Positions 35,945-43,951 of a stretch of DNA of 64,000 nt are shown one piece after another. Each line of letters starts with the position of its first letter. Position 1 is the first letter of the stretch. The notes below the pieces were generated by a model that saw only the letters and a list, made by a program, of their open reading frames with translations, did no database searches and was not told where the DNA came from. The stretch is from G963665925 sp963665925 (GTDB lineage Bacteria > Bacillota > Clostridia > Peptostreptococcales > Acidaminobacteraceae). Position numbers and translations under genes: made by a program. The stretch lies in contig OY762511.1 in assembly GCA_963665925.1 (NCBI GenBank), positions 3,844,001 through 3,908,000 of the forward strand. Reading direction: 5' to 3'.

Positions 35945-36458
35945 AAGCGGAGCTCCTTATAATTGTCGGCCACCTCATCCACGATGCGCCCCTCACAGGG
36001 TATTGTGCTTCTATGGTTACAATCACTGTGGGTTCAGTAATTAATTTTTCATACCCCGTATCCGGCTCAGTGAATATAGAATGATAGGAAAATGCGGACG
36101 TACGCACATACTGACCATTTTTATAGACAGTCAGCCCGTGGCTGTCATCAATATAATAGGTGACATACTCAATTTTATCGACCCAAAAGGCATCCGCTTC
36201 AGGTGTAGCGTCCGCCTTCAGATGCATATTTTTTATAATCAGTGTTTTTATGATTTCTTCTGCGCGTGCCTTGTCATAAACTCTGACACCAGTGCCGTAC
36301 GCATCAGATTCATACATAAGTGCTCCTGCGCCAGCAGCATCGTCACAGACTTCTTTGACTCTGTTCTGAGCCCTGAGATACGTGTCGTGTTCAGCCTGAA
36401 AGCTGTTGAAGAGTATCATTAAAACAACAAGCGCGACGCCAACTATGTATGTTTTCAT
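35922..36458 (-). CDS. TadE/TadG-like pseudopilin
   Basis: A 178-aa protein with one N-terminal membrane segment (YIVGVALVVLMILFNSF) and a long extracytoplasmic part, the layout of TadE/TadG-type minor pilins. The identification rests on layout and context, not on a strong sequence match. The ATG at 36458 overlaps the stop of the gene before it (ATGA), supporting translational coupling. Confidence 0.72.
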   Translation of the reverse strand: MKTYIVGVALVVLMILFNSFQAEHDTYLRAQNRVKEVCDDAAGAGALMYESDAYGTGVRVYDKARAEEIIKTLIIKNMHLKADATPEADAFWVDKIEYVTYYIDDSHGLTVYKNGQYVRTSAFSYHSIFTEPDTGYEKLITEPTVIVTIEAQYPVRGASWMRWPTIIRSSAYEDYDRN

Positions 36459-36856
36459 TTTTCTATCCATTCGCTGACAATCGTGTTTTCAAGCCTATAT
36501 AGACCCTTATTGTCATCTTCCCTTATTCCCCAGAGCGCTTCTACAGCAATCAACTTGTGAATGGGCACTGAGATACTGTAATGAATGATTTGACCTCTTT
36601 CAACCCGTACATTCATATTTTCAGAGGCAAACTGTATTTCGTCTTCTCTTATGGAAGTTCCATCGACTATGGCTTTTTTCATGTCTTCGACAATCGAATC
36701 TGTGAAACAGCCTTCCAGCTTTGAATGCTCTTTTGCATTGCTGACATACTTTTGAACAAGGGCCATTTCATAGTGATTTCGTATGTTCAGGGCATACTGA
36801 ACGGGAAAGGTCAAAAGCAAAACAACGACTGCACATAGAGCTATAAAATCCTTCAT
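36455..36856 (-). CDS. TadE-like pseudopilin
   Basis: A 133-aa protein with a short charged start (MKD), an N-terminal membrane segment (FIALCAVVVLLLTFPVQYAL) and a polar remainder. The ATG at 36856 follows GGGGAGG. It is similar in layout to the next gene, which it overlaps by 4 nt. Function as a minor pilin is inferred from position between the TadC-like and peptidase genes. Confidence 0.72.
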   Translation of the reverse strand: MKDFIALCAVVVLLLTFPVQYALNIRNHYEMALVQKYVSNAKEHSKLEGCFTDSIVEDMKKAIVDGTSIREDEIQFASENMNVRVERGQIIHYSISVPIHKLIAVEALWGIREDDNKGLYRLENTIVSEWIEK

Positions 36857-36912
36857 GTTTTCCTCCCCGTCCATACAGGACTTTTCACACCGCATACTCG
36901 ACCTCGTATTTC

Positions 36913-37056
36913 TTATGGAACGTTTTTCATGTTTGAGATCTGCACTTCAAAAACCTTTGAAGCATTGCTGCGAATTGATGTATCCCCCACCAGCACGCTT
37001 GAAAACAGATATATTCCAAGCATTGTCGAGAAAAGAACAATGATGACCTGTTTCAT
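36913..37056 (-). CDS. 47-aa pilin-like membrane protein
   Basis: A small frame encoding MKQVIIVLFSTMLGIYLFSS at the start, a one-pass hydrophobic segment, then a polar tail ending in NVP. Its ATG shares a base with the stop of the 58-aa gene before it (TAATG), and that gene's last codons supply GGAGATG as a ribosome site. Length and layout match Flp-type pilins or small pilin-associated peptides, but a clear prepilin cleavage motif is not visible. Confidence 0.68.
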   Translation of the reverse strand: MKQVIIVLFSTMLGIYLFSSVLVGDTSIRSNASKVFEVQISNMKNVP

Positions 37057-37232
37057 TAATCATCTCCTATAGACGCATTTGTGATTTTTGTCAGTTCGCC
37101 ATTTGCCTTCGTGCTGACTTCCTCAGCAACCTCCAGAAAGGATGCCGAATCGCCGCCATCTCCAACAATATATGTCGTTCCTATGTATACTGCCAAAATG
37201 ATTGTAAAAAGTAGAATTATGATGTTCTTCAT
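37056..37232 (-). CDS. 58-aa pilin-like membrane protein
   Basis: Begins MKNIIILLFTIILAVYIGTT, then an acidic tail (GDGGDS ... GELTKITNASIGDD). A perfect GGAGG precedes the ATG at 37232, 10 nt after the TadC-like gene ends. With the 47-aa gene it is a good candidate for the main pilus subunit of this Tad-like system, which otherwise lacks an obvious Flp pilin. The canonical Gly/Ala-x-x-x-x-Glu cleavage context is not seen. Confidence 0.7.
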   Translation of the reverse strand: MKNIIILLFTIILAVYIGTTYIVGDGGDSASFLEVAEEVSTKANGELTKITNASIGDD

Positions 37233-37242
37233 TGTAACCTCC

Positions 37243-38109
37243 CTATATTTTTTGAATCATTTCAATGGTATCAAGCCATATGACTATGATCATAAAGTTC
37301 AAAATGACCATGAATGCCGATGCGATTACCGGCGCATACATGATGTAGCTCTGCATCTCCTGACGTCTCTGAAACCGCGTCAACCGTTCTTCTCGAATAT
37401 GACTCTGGTAAACCTCGAGCTGGCTGACCAGTTCTTCTTGGCTCAGATAATCGATTTTTTCGAAAACACTTGCCAGTTCACTGCTCATTTTCGTATTGAG
37501 CATTCCTGCAAAGATGTCACAGCCCTGTTTAAACTGTCCAAGTCTCCAGTGAGACAGCAGTTTGGAGTAAGCAGGCTTGGTCACCCTGCTGTATTTGAAT
37601 AACTGCTCTACCAAATAGTCACCGCTTAGCCTATTGTCACTCTGGGCGACACATAAATTCTTCAGCTGCGTCATAGCGTCAAGGTGCTCTCTGTCAATGC
37701 GCATTCTCCTTCCAGCTGCAAGTCTTTCAATCAAGATACCGAAAGGTGTCCTGTACTTGCCGATCTTTTCAACCGGTGCCGAAAGTGCAAACAGGGCCAG
37801 TATTGCAAACAGGTCACGAAGGCTGAACTGGCCTCTTGAGAAAAACAAAGTCAATTCTGCCGCTAAAGATCCGACCAGCACCAGATACCTAAGCATCTTG
37901 TAGGCACTGTCGTCCATCCTAAAGCCAGATTCAAACACCCTCAGGGCATCTCCTGATGCTGGGTGCTGTCGATTTGAACCCTTTTTCAGTAAAATGCGCT
38001 TTCTGAAGCGGACATAACTTTGAGCCCGCCCCCTATAGAAGGCTCCTATCCCATGAAGACCTGCAACAAATACCGCAAATAGCATGCAGTAGATATAAAA
38101 GCTTGTCAC
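37243..38109 (-). CDS. TadC-like inner-membrane platform protein
   Basis: A type II secretion F-domain protein of 288 aa with membrane segments at the N-terminus (FYIYCMLFAVFVAGLHGIGAF), in the middle (residues about 85-115) and at the C-terminus (ASAFMVILNFMIIVIWL). It should form the membrane platform with the TadB-like protein. It starts with GTG at 38109 after GAGGAGGGG. Sequence divergence from textbook TadC is high; order in the operon supports the call. Confidence 0.8.
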   Translation of the reverse strand: MTSFYIYCMLFAVFVAGLHGIGAFYRGRAQSYVRFRKRILLKKGSNRQHPASGDALRVFESGFRMDDSAYKMLRYLVLVGSLAAELTLFFSRGQFSLRDLFAILALFALSAPVEKIGKYRTPFGILIERLAAGRRMRIDREHLDAMTQLKNLCVAQSDNRLSGDYLVEQLFKYSRVTKPAYSKLLSHWRLGQFKQGCDIFAGMLNTKMSSELASVFEKIDYLSQEELVSQLEVYQSHIREERLTRFQRRQEMQSYIMYAPVIASAFMVILNFMIIVIWLDTIEMIQKI

Positions 38110-38122
38110 TGTACGCCCCTCC

Positions 38123-39049
38123 TCAGGTAATGTCGAACTTCCTTCTTTTGAACAAAACCATGATCACTAAGTTCAAAAGATACAGCGCACTGCAAATCAC
38201 AATCAGCTTCAATCCAGATGTTGTGAAAAACTGATACCGGATAAACTTGGAAACCGTGAATCCAAACAGCCTGACTGCCAGAAAAACTGTTAAGGCATAT
38301 AAGATAGGAATTAGAAATTTCACCATGGCAAAGCCTTCCGTTGCGCTTCTCTCGCCTTTCTCATAGGACTCCTTGGCACGCCTGAGCTCATTTTGAATGT
38401 CCAGCAGACCACTCGAAACATTTAACCCCTCGTGAACCGATAGCCTGATATTGTTTGTCAGCATTCGGCTCCACTGCGTATCCACCAGGTAATTGAACGC
38501 ACTAAGGATTTCGTCAAGATGACCTTCGTTGCGATAAGCCTTCAAACGAAGTGACATGCTGAATAACAGAGATCGTGTTCGTGGTGTGTTCTTCAGATGA
38601 ATCACAGTCTGATCCATCGCTTCAATCATGTTGAAATGGTTTATTCTGTATTGATTAAGAAGCTCAGAAATTAGAAACTCCCCCTCATAGCTACTTTCAA
38701 TACGAATGGTGTAGAGTTGGACCCTGAGAAAGACAAGTGGCGTGACTACTACCAGAAGCTGGCTTTGCACCGCCTGGCCTATGGGCATATTTCTAAGAAA
38801 AAAAATCAGACTTGCCAGACAAAAGAGAAGATATCCAAGTCCATATGTCTCAATGTACTCCGAGCCGCTATCACCAAGAACTGCTGCCAGGAGAGCGCGA
38901 AGTCGCGTCTTCACCGTCTTGAAGGAGCCAACTTGTGGTCCGCTGGCACTCAGAAGCTCCATTGCTTTTCTTAATACAAGCTGTATTGAGTTTGAAAACA
39001 GCAGAAGTATGCCAAGAATTAGACCGGTATATAGAATCCATAAAACCAC
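38123..39049 (-). CDS. TadB-like inner-membrane platform protein
   Basis: A 308-aa integral membrane protein with an N-terminal segment, a central pair near residues 70-110 and a C-terminal pair. The central cytoplasmic part matches the layout of F-domain proteins. GTG at 39049 begins immediately after the TadA stop codon, with GGGTGG upstream. It acts with TadA and TadC in pilus assembly. Confidence 0.8.
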   Translation of the reverse strand: MVLWILYTGLILGILLLFSNSIQLVLRKAMELLSASGPQVGSFKTVKTRLRALLAAVLGDSGSEYIETYGLGYLLFCLASLIFFLRNMPIGQAVQSQLLVVVTPLVFLRVQLYTIRIESSYEGEFLISELLNQYRINHFNMIEAMDQTVIHLKNTPRTRSLLFSMSLRLKAYRNEGHLDEILSAFNYLVDTQWSRMLTNNIRLSVHEGLNVSSGLLDIQNELRRAKESYEKGERSATEGFAMVKFLIPILYALTVFLAVRLFGFTVSKFIRYQFFTTSGLKLIVICSALYLLNLVIMVLFKRRKFDIT

Positions 39050-40507
39050 TTATCCACCCGCTTTCAAATGCCCCAGTGCAGGTACGAAGCGGGTCTGCTC
39101 TGCATCTGGATTCACACGACTGAGTTCAGCAAGTATTTCAGTCACTTTTTTGACTGCCTGCGGGTTCTCCCTTTGACCAAACGCCATGCTCCAGGCCGAC
39201 AGGCCAGATGTCCAAACCCAGTCGTCCGTCTGAGGGCGATATCTGCATAGTCTGATTATTGCCACCTCATGGGTCAAGGGGTCATAGTCCAGATTGTAAA
39301 TACCGCTCAGCCTCTTCTTGGACTTGTCCCTGAGCTGAACAAAATGAAAGATGAACTGAAAGCTTTTTGCCACTTTCAGAACTGTACTGTAAAGAGACCC
39401 ACCATATTCCTTAACAATTTCATCTGCCACATCATAGCAAAAATCAACGGGATCTGAGGTGTGATAGGTCAGCTTAACCCGCCTTGTCCCTTTGTTAGCT
39501 ATCTTGACTGCAATATTCAGCGCAATACCGTCACGGGCTTCACCAAGAACAATATAGTCCGCGTCTGAACGCATAATGCTCTTCACAATGCGTTCCAGTT
39601 CAGCGCCATCAGCTACAAGCTGAAGGATTGGTGCGCTTGGCATAATGGTATGAAGTGGTATTTCCGGGTCCGTTTCGACGGATACACCTTCAAGTTCAGG
39701 ATTTTCATAAGACTGCCAGGTCGTCAGGAAGGTTGTTTTTGCTGTTCTCACAGCACCTGTAAAGGCAACATTGAACCCACAGTCGATCATATTTCTAAAA
39801 AGGCTTACTGAACGACTCGGAATCGTGCCCAGTGCGACCTGCTTTTCAAAGGTATAGTCCTTCACGAAGAATTTCCTGAACACAATCGTGTCCTGCCCCT
39901 CCTTGGTCTTGCCTTCGCCAAATAGGGTGATTCGGGTTCCGCTTAACATATAAACCTCATGATAATCGGCACTGAGCCTAAGCTTGGGTGTCTTGAGCAG
40001 GAGGGCCTTCCTAAGCTGAATACGCCGGTCCTTGCTGATTTTTTGTGGCTGAAGCTCCAGTTTTCCCCCGACAAGAAAATAGATGCGGTCTCCAATGATT
40101 TTCGCAGAACTTGAATCCATCAGTTCGCCCTTGGTGGCGCGAACCCACTCCGAGACCCCCGCCAGCCCCCAATTCTCTTGAAATACTGCATCGGTGAGAT
40201 CCTCATACCAGCTCGGGTACCAGCATCCTGCATGATGATTCAATCTGATATATTCATCAATTTTATCTCTAAAATATTTCACTTCTTTTTCATAGCCAAT
40301 AATTGCACGCTTCTGCCGGTCCAAAATGACTTCATATCCGCTGACATCATCCTCCCACTCCTTGGTAAAGCACTCCATGATTTCCTCACACAAGCGCTCA
40401 AATGCATCCTGTCGTCCTTTTACGGAAACAGATGTCTTGTCTTTCTCATTTTCATGCATATCACTTATCTGATTCATGTAGGTCTCTAGTTTAAAAGGCA
40501 TACTCAA
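39050..40507 (-). CDS. TadA/CpaF-like pilus assembly ATPase with altered P-loop
   Basis: A secretion ATPase of the CpaF group, 485 aa. The C-terminal ATPase core includes the Walker A position GAVRTAKTT (251-259), a Walker B region YIVLGEARDG and a downstream YHTSDP in the position of the His box. In Walker A the glycine normally before the catalytic lysine is alanine (AKT instead of GKT), read clearly as GCA. Activity may be reduced or use a different loop geometry. A TTG at 40507 overlaps the TadZ stop; ATG at 40501 is the alternative. Confidence 0.88.
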   Translation of the reverse strand: MSMPFKLETYMNQISDMHENEKDKTSVSVKGRQDAFERLCEEIMECFTKEWEDDVSGYEVILDRQKRAIIGYEKEVKYFRDKIDEYIRLNHHAGCWYPSWYEDLTDAVFQENWGLAGVSEWVRATKGELMDSSSAKIIGDRIYFLVGGKLELQPQKISKDRRIQLRKALLLKTPKLRLSADYHEVYMLSGTRITLFGEGKTKEGQDTIVFRKFFVKDYTFEKQVALGTIPSRSVSLFRNMIDCGFNVAFTGAVRTAKTTFLTTWQSYENPELEGVSVETDPEIPLHTIMPSAPILQLVADGAELERIVKSIMRSDADYIVLGEARDGIALNIAVKIANKGTRRVKLTYHTSDPVDFCYDVADEIVKEYGGSLYSTVLKVAKSFQFIFHFVQLRDKSKKRLSGIYNLDYDPLTHEVAIIRLCRYRPQTDDWVWTSGLSAWSMAFGQRENPQAVKKVTEILAELSRVNPDAEQTRFVPALGHLKAGG

Positions 40508-41676
40508 TAAATCACTTCTTTCTTAATGGATTTCTTATGGCTCAGCTTCAAGAGCCATTTACCCACAAATCCATGGGCGTTTATTCCGTCCATAGGTTCA
40601 GTTGCCATCCCAAGATGTGACCGGATCACACCTGCTATTTGATCGATGCCATCAGCGAATCCTTTGTTTCTAAATTCGAGCAGTGTGATATGTTCTTTCT
40701 CACACTGCCAGCCATATTCCATATAGGGAAGGGATGCCACATAATCACATCCGTACTGGGCCGAAATAGCCCTTACGCCTTCAAGCTCTGATGTTTCGAT
40801 AAACTTATTGACGACCAGTAAAAATCCTTCTATGTGCAGTTTTTTCATAATCTGATCGTGCACGTTTCTAAAACTGCGAAGTGCACCGTGTTGTTGCGTT
40901 GTGACTAGGAACCGGTTTTGCGTGATATTGAGTGCGGCAATTGTCATCCCCAAATCTATGCGAGAACCGGCATCAATGATGACTACCTCAAAAATTTCCG
41001 CAAGCGACTCCAAAAGATACTCTATCTGGTCCGGATGATACTGGTTGACATTCAAAAGGCGTTTCACCCCTGGAAAAACACAAACTCCGTCATCTGTTCT
41101 AAGGGTTATATCCTGAAGCTCCTTGACAGATATAATGCGCGTCTGCAGCTTGGTTTTAATGTCATCAAGGCCATATTTGCTCTCAAACCGCATGTAATCA
41201 TCTCCAAAGCTGCCATCCAGACTCAGATATAGGACACGGTCACTTTCCCTTGCAAGGCGCTTTGCTATACTTGTCGATACCATACTAGTCCCCACCTTTG
41301 CGTCTGCGCCGACGAAGGTGAATATATTGCTTCTAGAGGTTCTCTGCATGCTGATCTGCCGTGTGATTTTCGTGCAAATCTCTTCGGCTGTAAGTGAGGG
41401 CGGAATCATTTTAATGCCTTTTGAGCCTAGAAGCGCTTCACTTAGGTTTGTAAAATTCTCCTTTGAAACCATATAGAATGCTTCTTCAGCGCCACTTTGT
41501 CTTACAGCTGAAGCAAAGACTTCAGGAGGAATGCAGCGATCACTGCCAACGAGCACATCCACGCTGGCGTTTCCAGTATTCTGATGGTCTAAGTGCACGA
41601 CTTGTCCAAAACAGGTTGACGCATTGAACCTGTCAAGCAGTTCTACATCTTCACTCATTAATCCAAGTTTTTTCAT
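40504..41676 (-). CDS. TadZ/CpaE-like ParA/MinD-type localisation ATPase
   Basis: A 390-aa protein with an N-terminal receiver-like domain (about 1-110) and a ParA/MinD-type domain starting at about 120 (NIFTFVGADAKVGTSMVSTS). The loop AKVGTS lacks the usual GKT lysine, a deviation known in TadZ proteins. These proteins place the pilus machine in the cell. The ATG at 41676 has GAGG 5 nt upstream; a GTG 6 nt earlier is possible. Confidence 0.87.
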   Translation of the reverse strand: MKKLGLMSEDVELLDRFNASTCFGQVVHLDHQNTGNASVDVLVGSDRCIPPEVFASAVRQSGAEEAFYMVSKENFTNLSEALLGSKGIKMIPPSLTAEEICTKITRQISMQRTSRSNIFTFVGADAKVGTSMVSTSIAKRLARESDRVLYLSLDGSFGDDYMRFESKYGLDDIKTKLQTRIISVKELQDITLRTDDGVCVFPGVKRLLNVNQYHPDQIEYLLESLAEIFEVVIIDAGSRIDLGMTIAALNITQNRFLVTTQQHGALRSFRNVHDQIMKKLHIEGFLLVVNKFIETSELEGVRAISAQYGCDYVASLPYMEYGWQCEKEHITLLEFRNKGFADGIDQIAGVIRSHLGMATEPMDGINAHGFVGKWLLKLSHKKSIKKEVIY

Positions 41677-41683
41677 AGGCACC

Positions 41684-42382
41684 TCACTTATAGAGAATCA
41701 TAAACTTATAGCCATCCTTATAAAGGGTATTGAGCCGTGTTATATCATCGATTTCAGCAATGAGCTCAATAGTCGCGATATTTGAGGAACCGTTCAGCCT
41801 ACCGTCCTCACCCACACTCTCAACCTCTTGATTCGACTGATTCTTCACGAATGCAATTTTCATGCACTGTATAGGCGCTTCATCGTCTCTTTCCGCAGAT
41901 TGTTTCAGCTCAGCAAGGTTATTCTCCCTTTCAGCGTCTGAAATTTCACTGTGCTTGAGTCGGATGGGATAAATATAGGCATTATCACTTCGCCTAAGCG
42001 TCGAAGGATAAGAAGCAATCCATTCACTCGGCATCTGGAAAATGTATTCTCCTTGACCAGGTAGGAGGCCCTCTGCTTCAAAGAATTTTTCGCTCAGCTG
42101 CATACCCGCCGGAATATAGTGCTTTGCAACCTTCCCTACTATCAAACCCGGATCTCTGATAGGGTTATCGATAAGCGTGGATTTATCACGATTTACATAA
42201 ATCAACTGGTCTTTTTGAATCCGCGCATTGGGTGCAAGCGCGTACTTCAGTACAACAATTTCTGTTTTTTCATAGCGAATGCGACCATAGCTTTCCCAGT
42301 AGTAGATCCCGGCCACAGCACATATACAAAGTAAGAGGCCTGCGATCCCTTTTATGGTTTCCAGTTTTCCCTTTCTAAACAC
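41684..42382 (-). CDS. CpaB/RcpC-like SAF-domain pilus assembly protein
   Basis: A 232-aa protein with a basic start, one membrane segment (GIAGLLLCICAVAGIYYW) and an extracytoplasmic SAF-type domain (YALAPNARIQKDQLIYVN, then YIPAGMQLSEKFF) typical of CpaB. GTG at 42382 is preferred because GGGGA lies 7 nt upstream and because the -10 element at 42440-42445 leaves almost no leader for the ATG at 42433. First gene of the Tad-like operon. Confidence 0.83.
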   Translation of the reverse strand: MFRKGKLETIKGIAGLLLCICAVAGIYYWESYGRIRYEKTEIVVLKYALAPNARIQKDQLIYVNRDKSTLIDNPIRDPGLIVGKVAKHYIPAGMQLSEKFFEAEGLLPGQGEYIFQMPSEWIASYPSTLRRSDNAYIYPIRLKHSEISDAERENNLAELKQSAERDDEAPIQCMKIAFVKNQSNQEVESVGEDGRLNGSSNIATIELIAEIDDITRLNTLYKDGYKFMILYK

Positions 42383-42439
42383 CTCAATGTCCCCACTTTC
42401 ATATGACAAAATTAATTTTACATTTATTTCCATTTCAAT

Positions 42440-42470
42440 ATTATACTACCATAAATTTACAGTCTGTCAA
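42440..42470 (-). promoter_or_regulatory. Promoter of the Tad-like operon
   Basis: TTGACA (42465-42470) and TATAAT (42440-42445) on the minus strand. Both boxes are perfect but the spacer is 19 bp. Confidence 0.65.
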
Positions 42471-42542
42471 ATCTTAATTCAACAAATTAAGGATCGACCC
42501 ATCTGCAAAGACACTCATACAGGCTCTTGCGTCCATTCAGAC

Positions 42543-42572
42543 AATAAAAAAAGGACCTCACTTTCGAGATCC
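42543..42572 (-). terminator. Terminator after the GrpB-like gene
   Basis: On the minus strand GGATCTC/GAGGTCC (one G-T pair) with a GAAAGT loop and then seven T. Confidence 0.8.
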
Positions 42573-42640
42573 CTATGTCTATAGTAGCCAGCTGTTTTCA
42601 AGAGCCTGGATTTTCAGACTTTGTCAACGGCCGCACCTGC

Positions 42641-43186
42641 TTAAAACAGGTCTTTCTCAATATTCTTTTTCCAAATGTTGATTTTCATTTCCACGTCTCT
42701 GAAGAAAACATTTTTGCCATCCATGTAGCTTTCAATATCAAATGGATATTGTTCTGCCAGTTCCTGCTTGAGTTCCGAATAGGACTTTGCCACATCTGGA
42801 TGCTGTGAAAGAAAGTCTCTAAAGTTCACATGTCTTGCAACCTCAACATCGCCAACTTCATATACGTGCACATGATGCGATCTCTCAGTTTCAGACCCCT
42901 TAATGAAAAATCTTCTCCCAGGTATGCCAAACTCTCCTTTTGCAATGTACCCAAGCTGTTTCATGGCATTGTTATGCTTGTTTACCGCACTTAGATCCTT
43001 GACTTCAACGATGATGTCGATAATTGGTTTAGCCGCTATTCCTGGAATTGCCGTACTGCCAATGTGATGAATGTTAACAGCCTGCTCCTTGAAGACTTCC
43101 TTCAATCTCTCCGCCTCAAGGTCAAACAGCACTTCCCACTCGTCTCGATGTGGCACCACTTCCACTTTTCTCATATTCTCCGTCAT
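42641..43186 (-). CDS. GrpB/UPF0157 family nucleotidyltransferase-like protein
   Basis: A 181-aa GrpB (UPF0157) protein, a family with a nucleotidyltransferase fold sometimes fused to dephospho-CoA kinase. Key parts are NIHHIGSTAIPGIAAKPIIDI, holding the GS and paired acidic residues, and the HHVHVYE segment. The biochemical role of the family is not settled. GGAG precedes the ATG at 43186; two other in-frame ATGs lie within 12 nt. Last gene of the short run after purB. Confidence 0.9.
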   Translation of the reverse strand: MTENMRKVEVVPHRDEWEVLFDLEAERLKEVFKEQAVNIHHIGSTAIPGIAAKPIIDIIVEVKDLSAVNKHNNAMKQLGYIAKGEFGIPGRRFFIKGSETERSHHVHVYEVGDVEVARHVNFRDFLSQHPDVAKSYSELKQELAEQYPFDIESYMDGKNVFFRDVEMKINIWKKNIEKDLF

Positions 43187-43217
43187 AAGGCGCTCCATAT
43201 CATTCTAGAATTATGTA

Positions 43218-43898
43218 CTAAAGTTCCCGTTTGTATTCTTTAATCTCTCTCAAGGGAATGATGCAGGTCACAAGCGCACCTCGATCATCTCTGGCGCTCC
43301 CCTTCTTGCAGGTATATACCTTGACCGATCCACTATTGAGAAAACCTATGGATGTCATAGTGTCCGTACTGGAATCCACCAGCCAGGTCCACATTTTCTG
43401 ACAGGGCTGTGCGAGGACAATGGCCCTTGATTGGGTTACCATAAATTCTTCAGAGGTCATGCCAGTCCATCCGTTTTTTTCAAAGAGATTCTTGATGTCA
43501 TGTCCCGACAGTCCATAAGTACAGTCATGATGCATGTCCCATGTATAAAGAAGGGCATATGGCTTGTCATAGCGCTGCGTGATATTGAAATCACTGGTCA
43601 GAAATTTTTCAGTCCCTTCAGCAGCGTATGAGTCTGATATGAATGTTTCGAAACCGATTTTACCCATGCCAGATTTGATACCCCTTGCCAGCTCATCGGA
43701 GTGCTCAATCTGAAACCTGTAGGATGGCATGATCACCGAATGACTCAAGTGATGACGTCTCATAAGCTCAAGGATATCATCCTCACAGCTGTCGATTTCA
43801 AATCTCTTATCTACTTCCTTTGCCCAAGATTCAAGATTTAAGGTCCTAAATAAATTGGACGAGGACTCAACCACCTGTTTAAAATCAAACGAATACAT
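43218..43898 (-). CDS. Hypothetical protein, 226 aa, with RBS-sequestering leader
   Basis: Not recognised with confidence. A soluble protein with conserved-looking parts YALLYTWDMHHDCTYGLSGHD and SIGFLNSGSVKVYTCKKG; the first has a cluster of histidines and a cysteine. The ATG at 43898 follows GAGGGGTG, which sits in the 3' arm of the hairpin at 43905-43945, so translation may depend on opening it. It lies between purB and the GrpB-like gene. Confidence 0.72.
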   Translation of the reverse strand: MYSFDFKQVVESSSNLFRTLNLESWAKEVDKRFEIDSCEDDILELMRRHHLSHSVIMPSYRFQIEHSDELARGIKSGMGKIGFETFISDSYAAEGTEKFLTSDFNITQRYDKPYALLYTWDMHHDCTYGLSGHDIKNLFEKNGWTGMTSEEFMVTQSRAIVLAQPCQKMWTWLVDSSTDTMTSIGFLNSGSVKVYTCKKGSARDDRGALVTCIIPLREIKEYKREL

Positions 43899-43904
43899 AA
43901 AATC

Positions 43905-43945
43905 ACCCCTCTTCGAATTAGGTATACCCAAATTTGAAGAGGGGT
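43905..43945 (-). promoter_or_regulatory. Hairpin enclosing the ribosome site of the 226-aa gene
   Basis: On the minus strand ACCCCTCTTC and GAAGAGGGGT form a 10-bp stem; the second arm contains the Shine-Dalgarno sequence. Only GATTTT follows, so termination would be weak. It may serve as a partial purB terminator, a translational switch, or both. Confidence 0.65.
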
Positions 43946-43951
43946 CACAAT

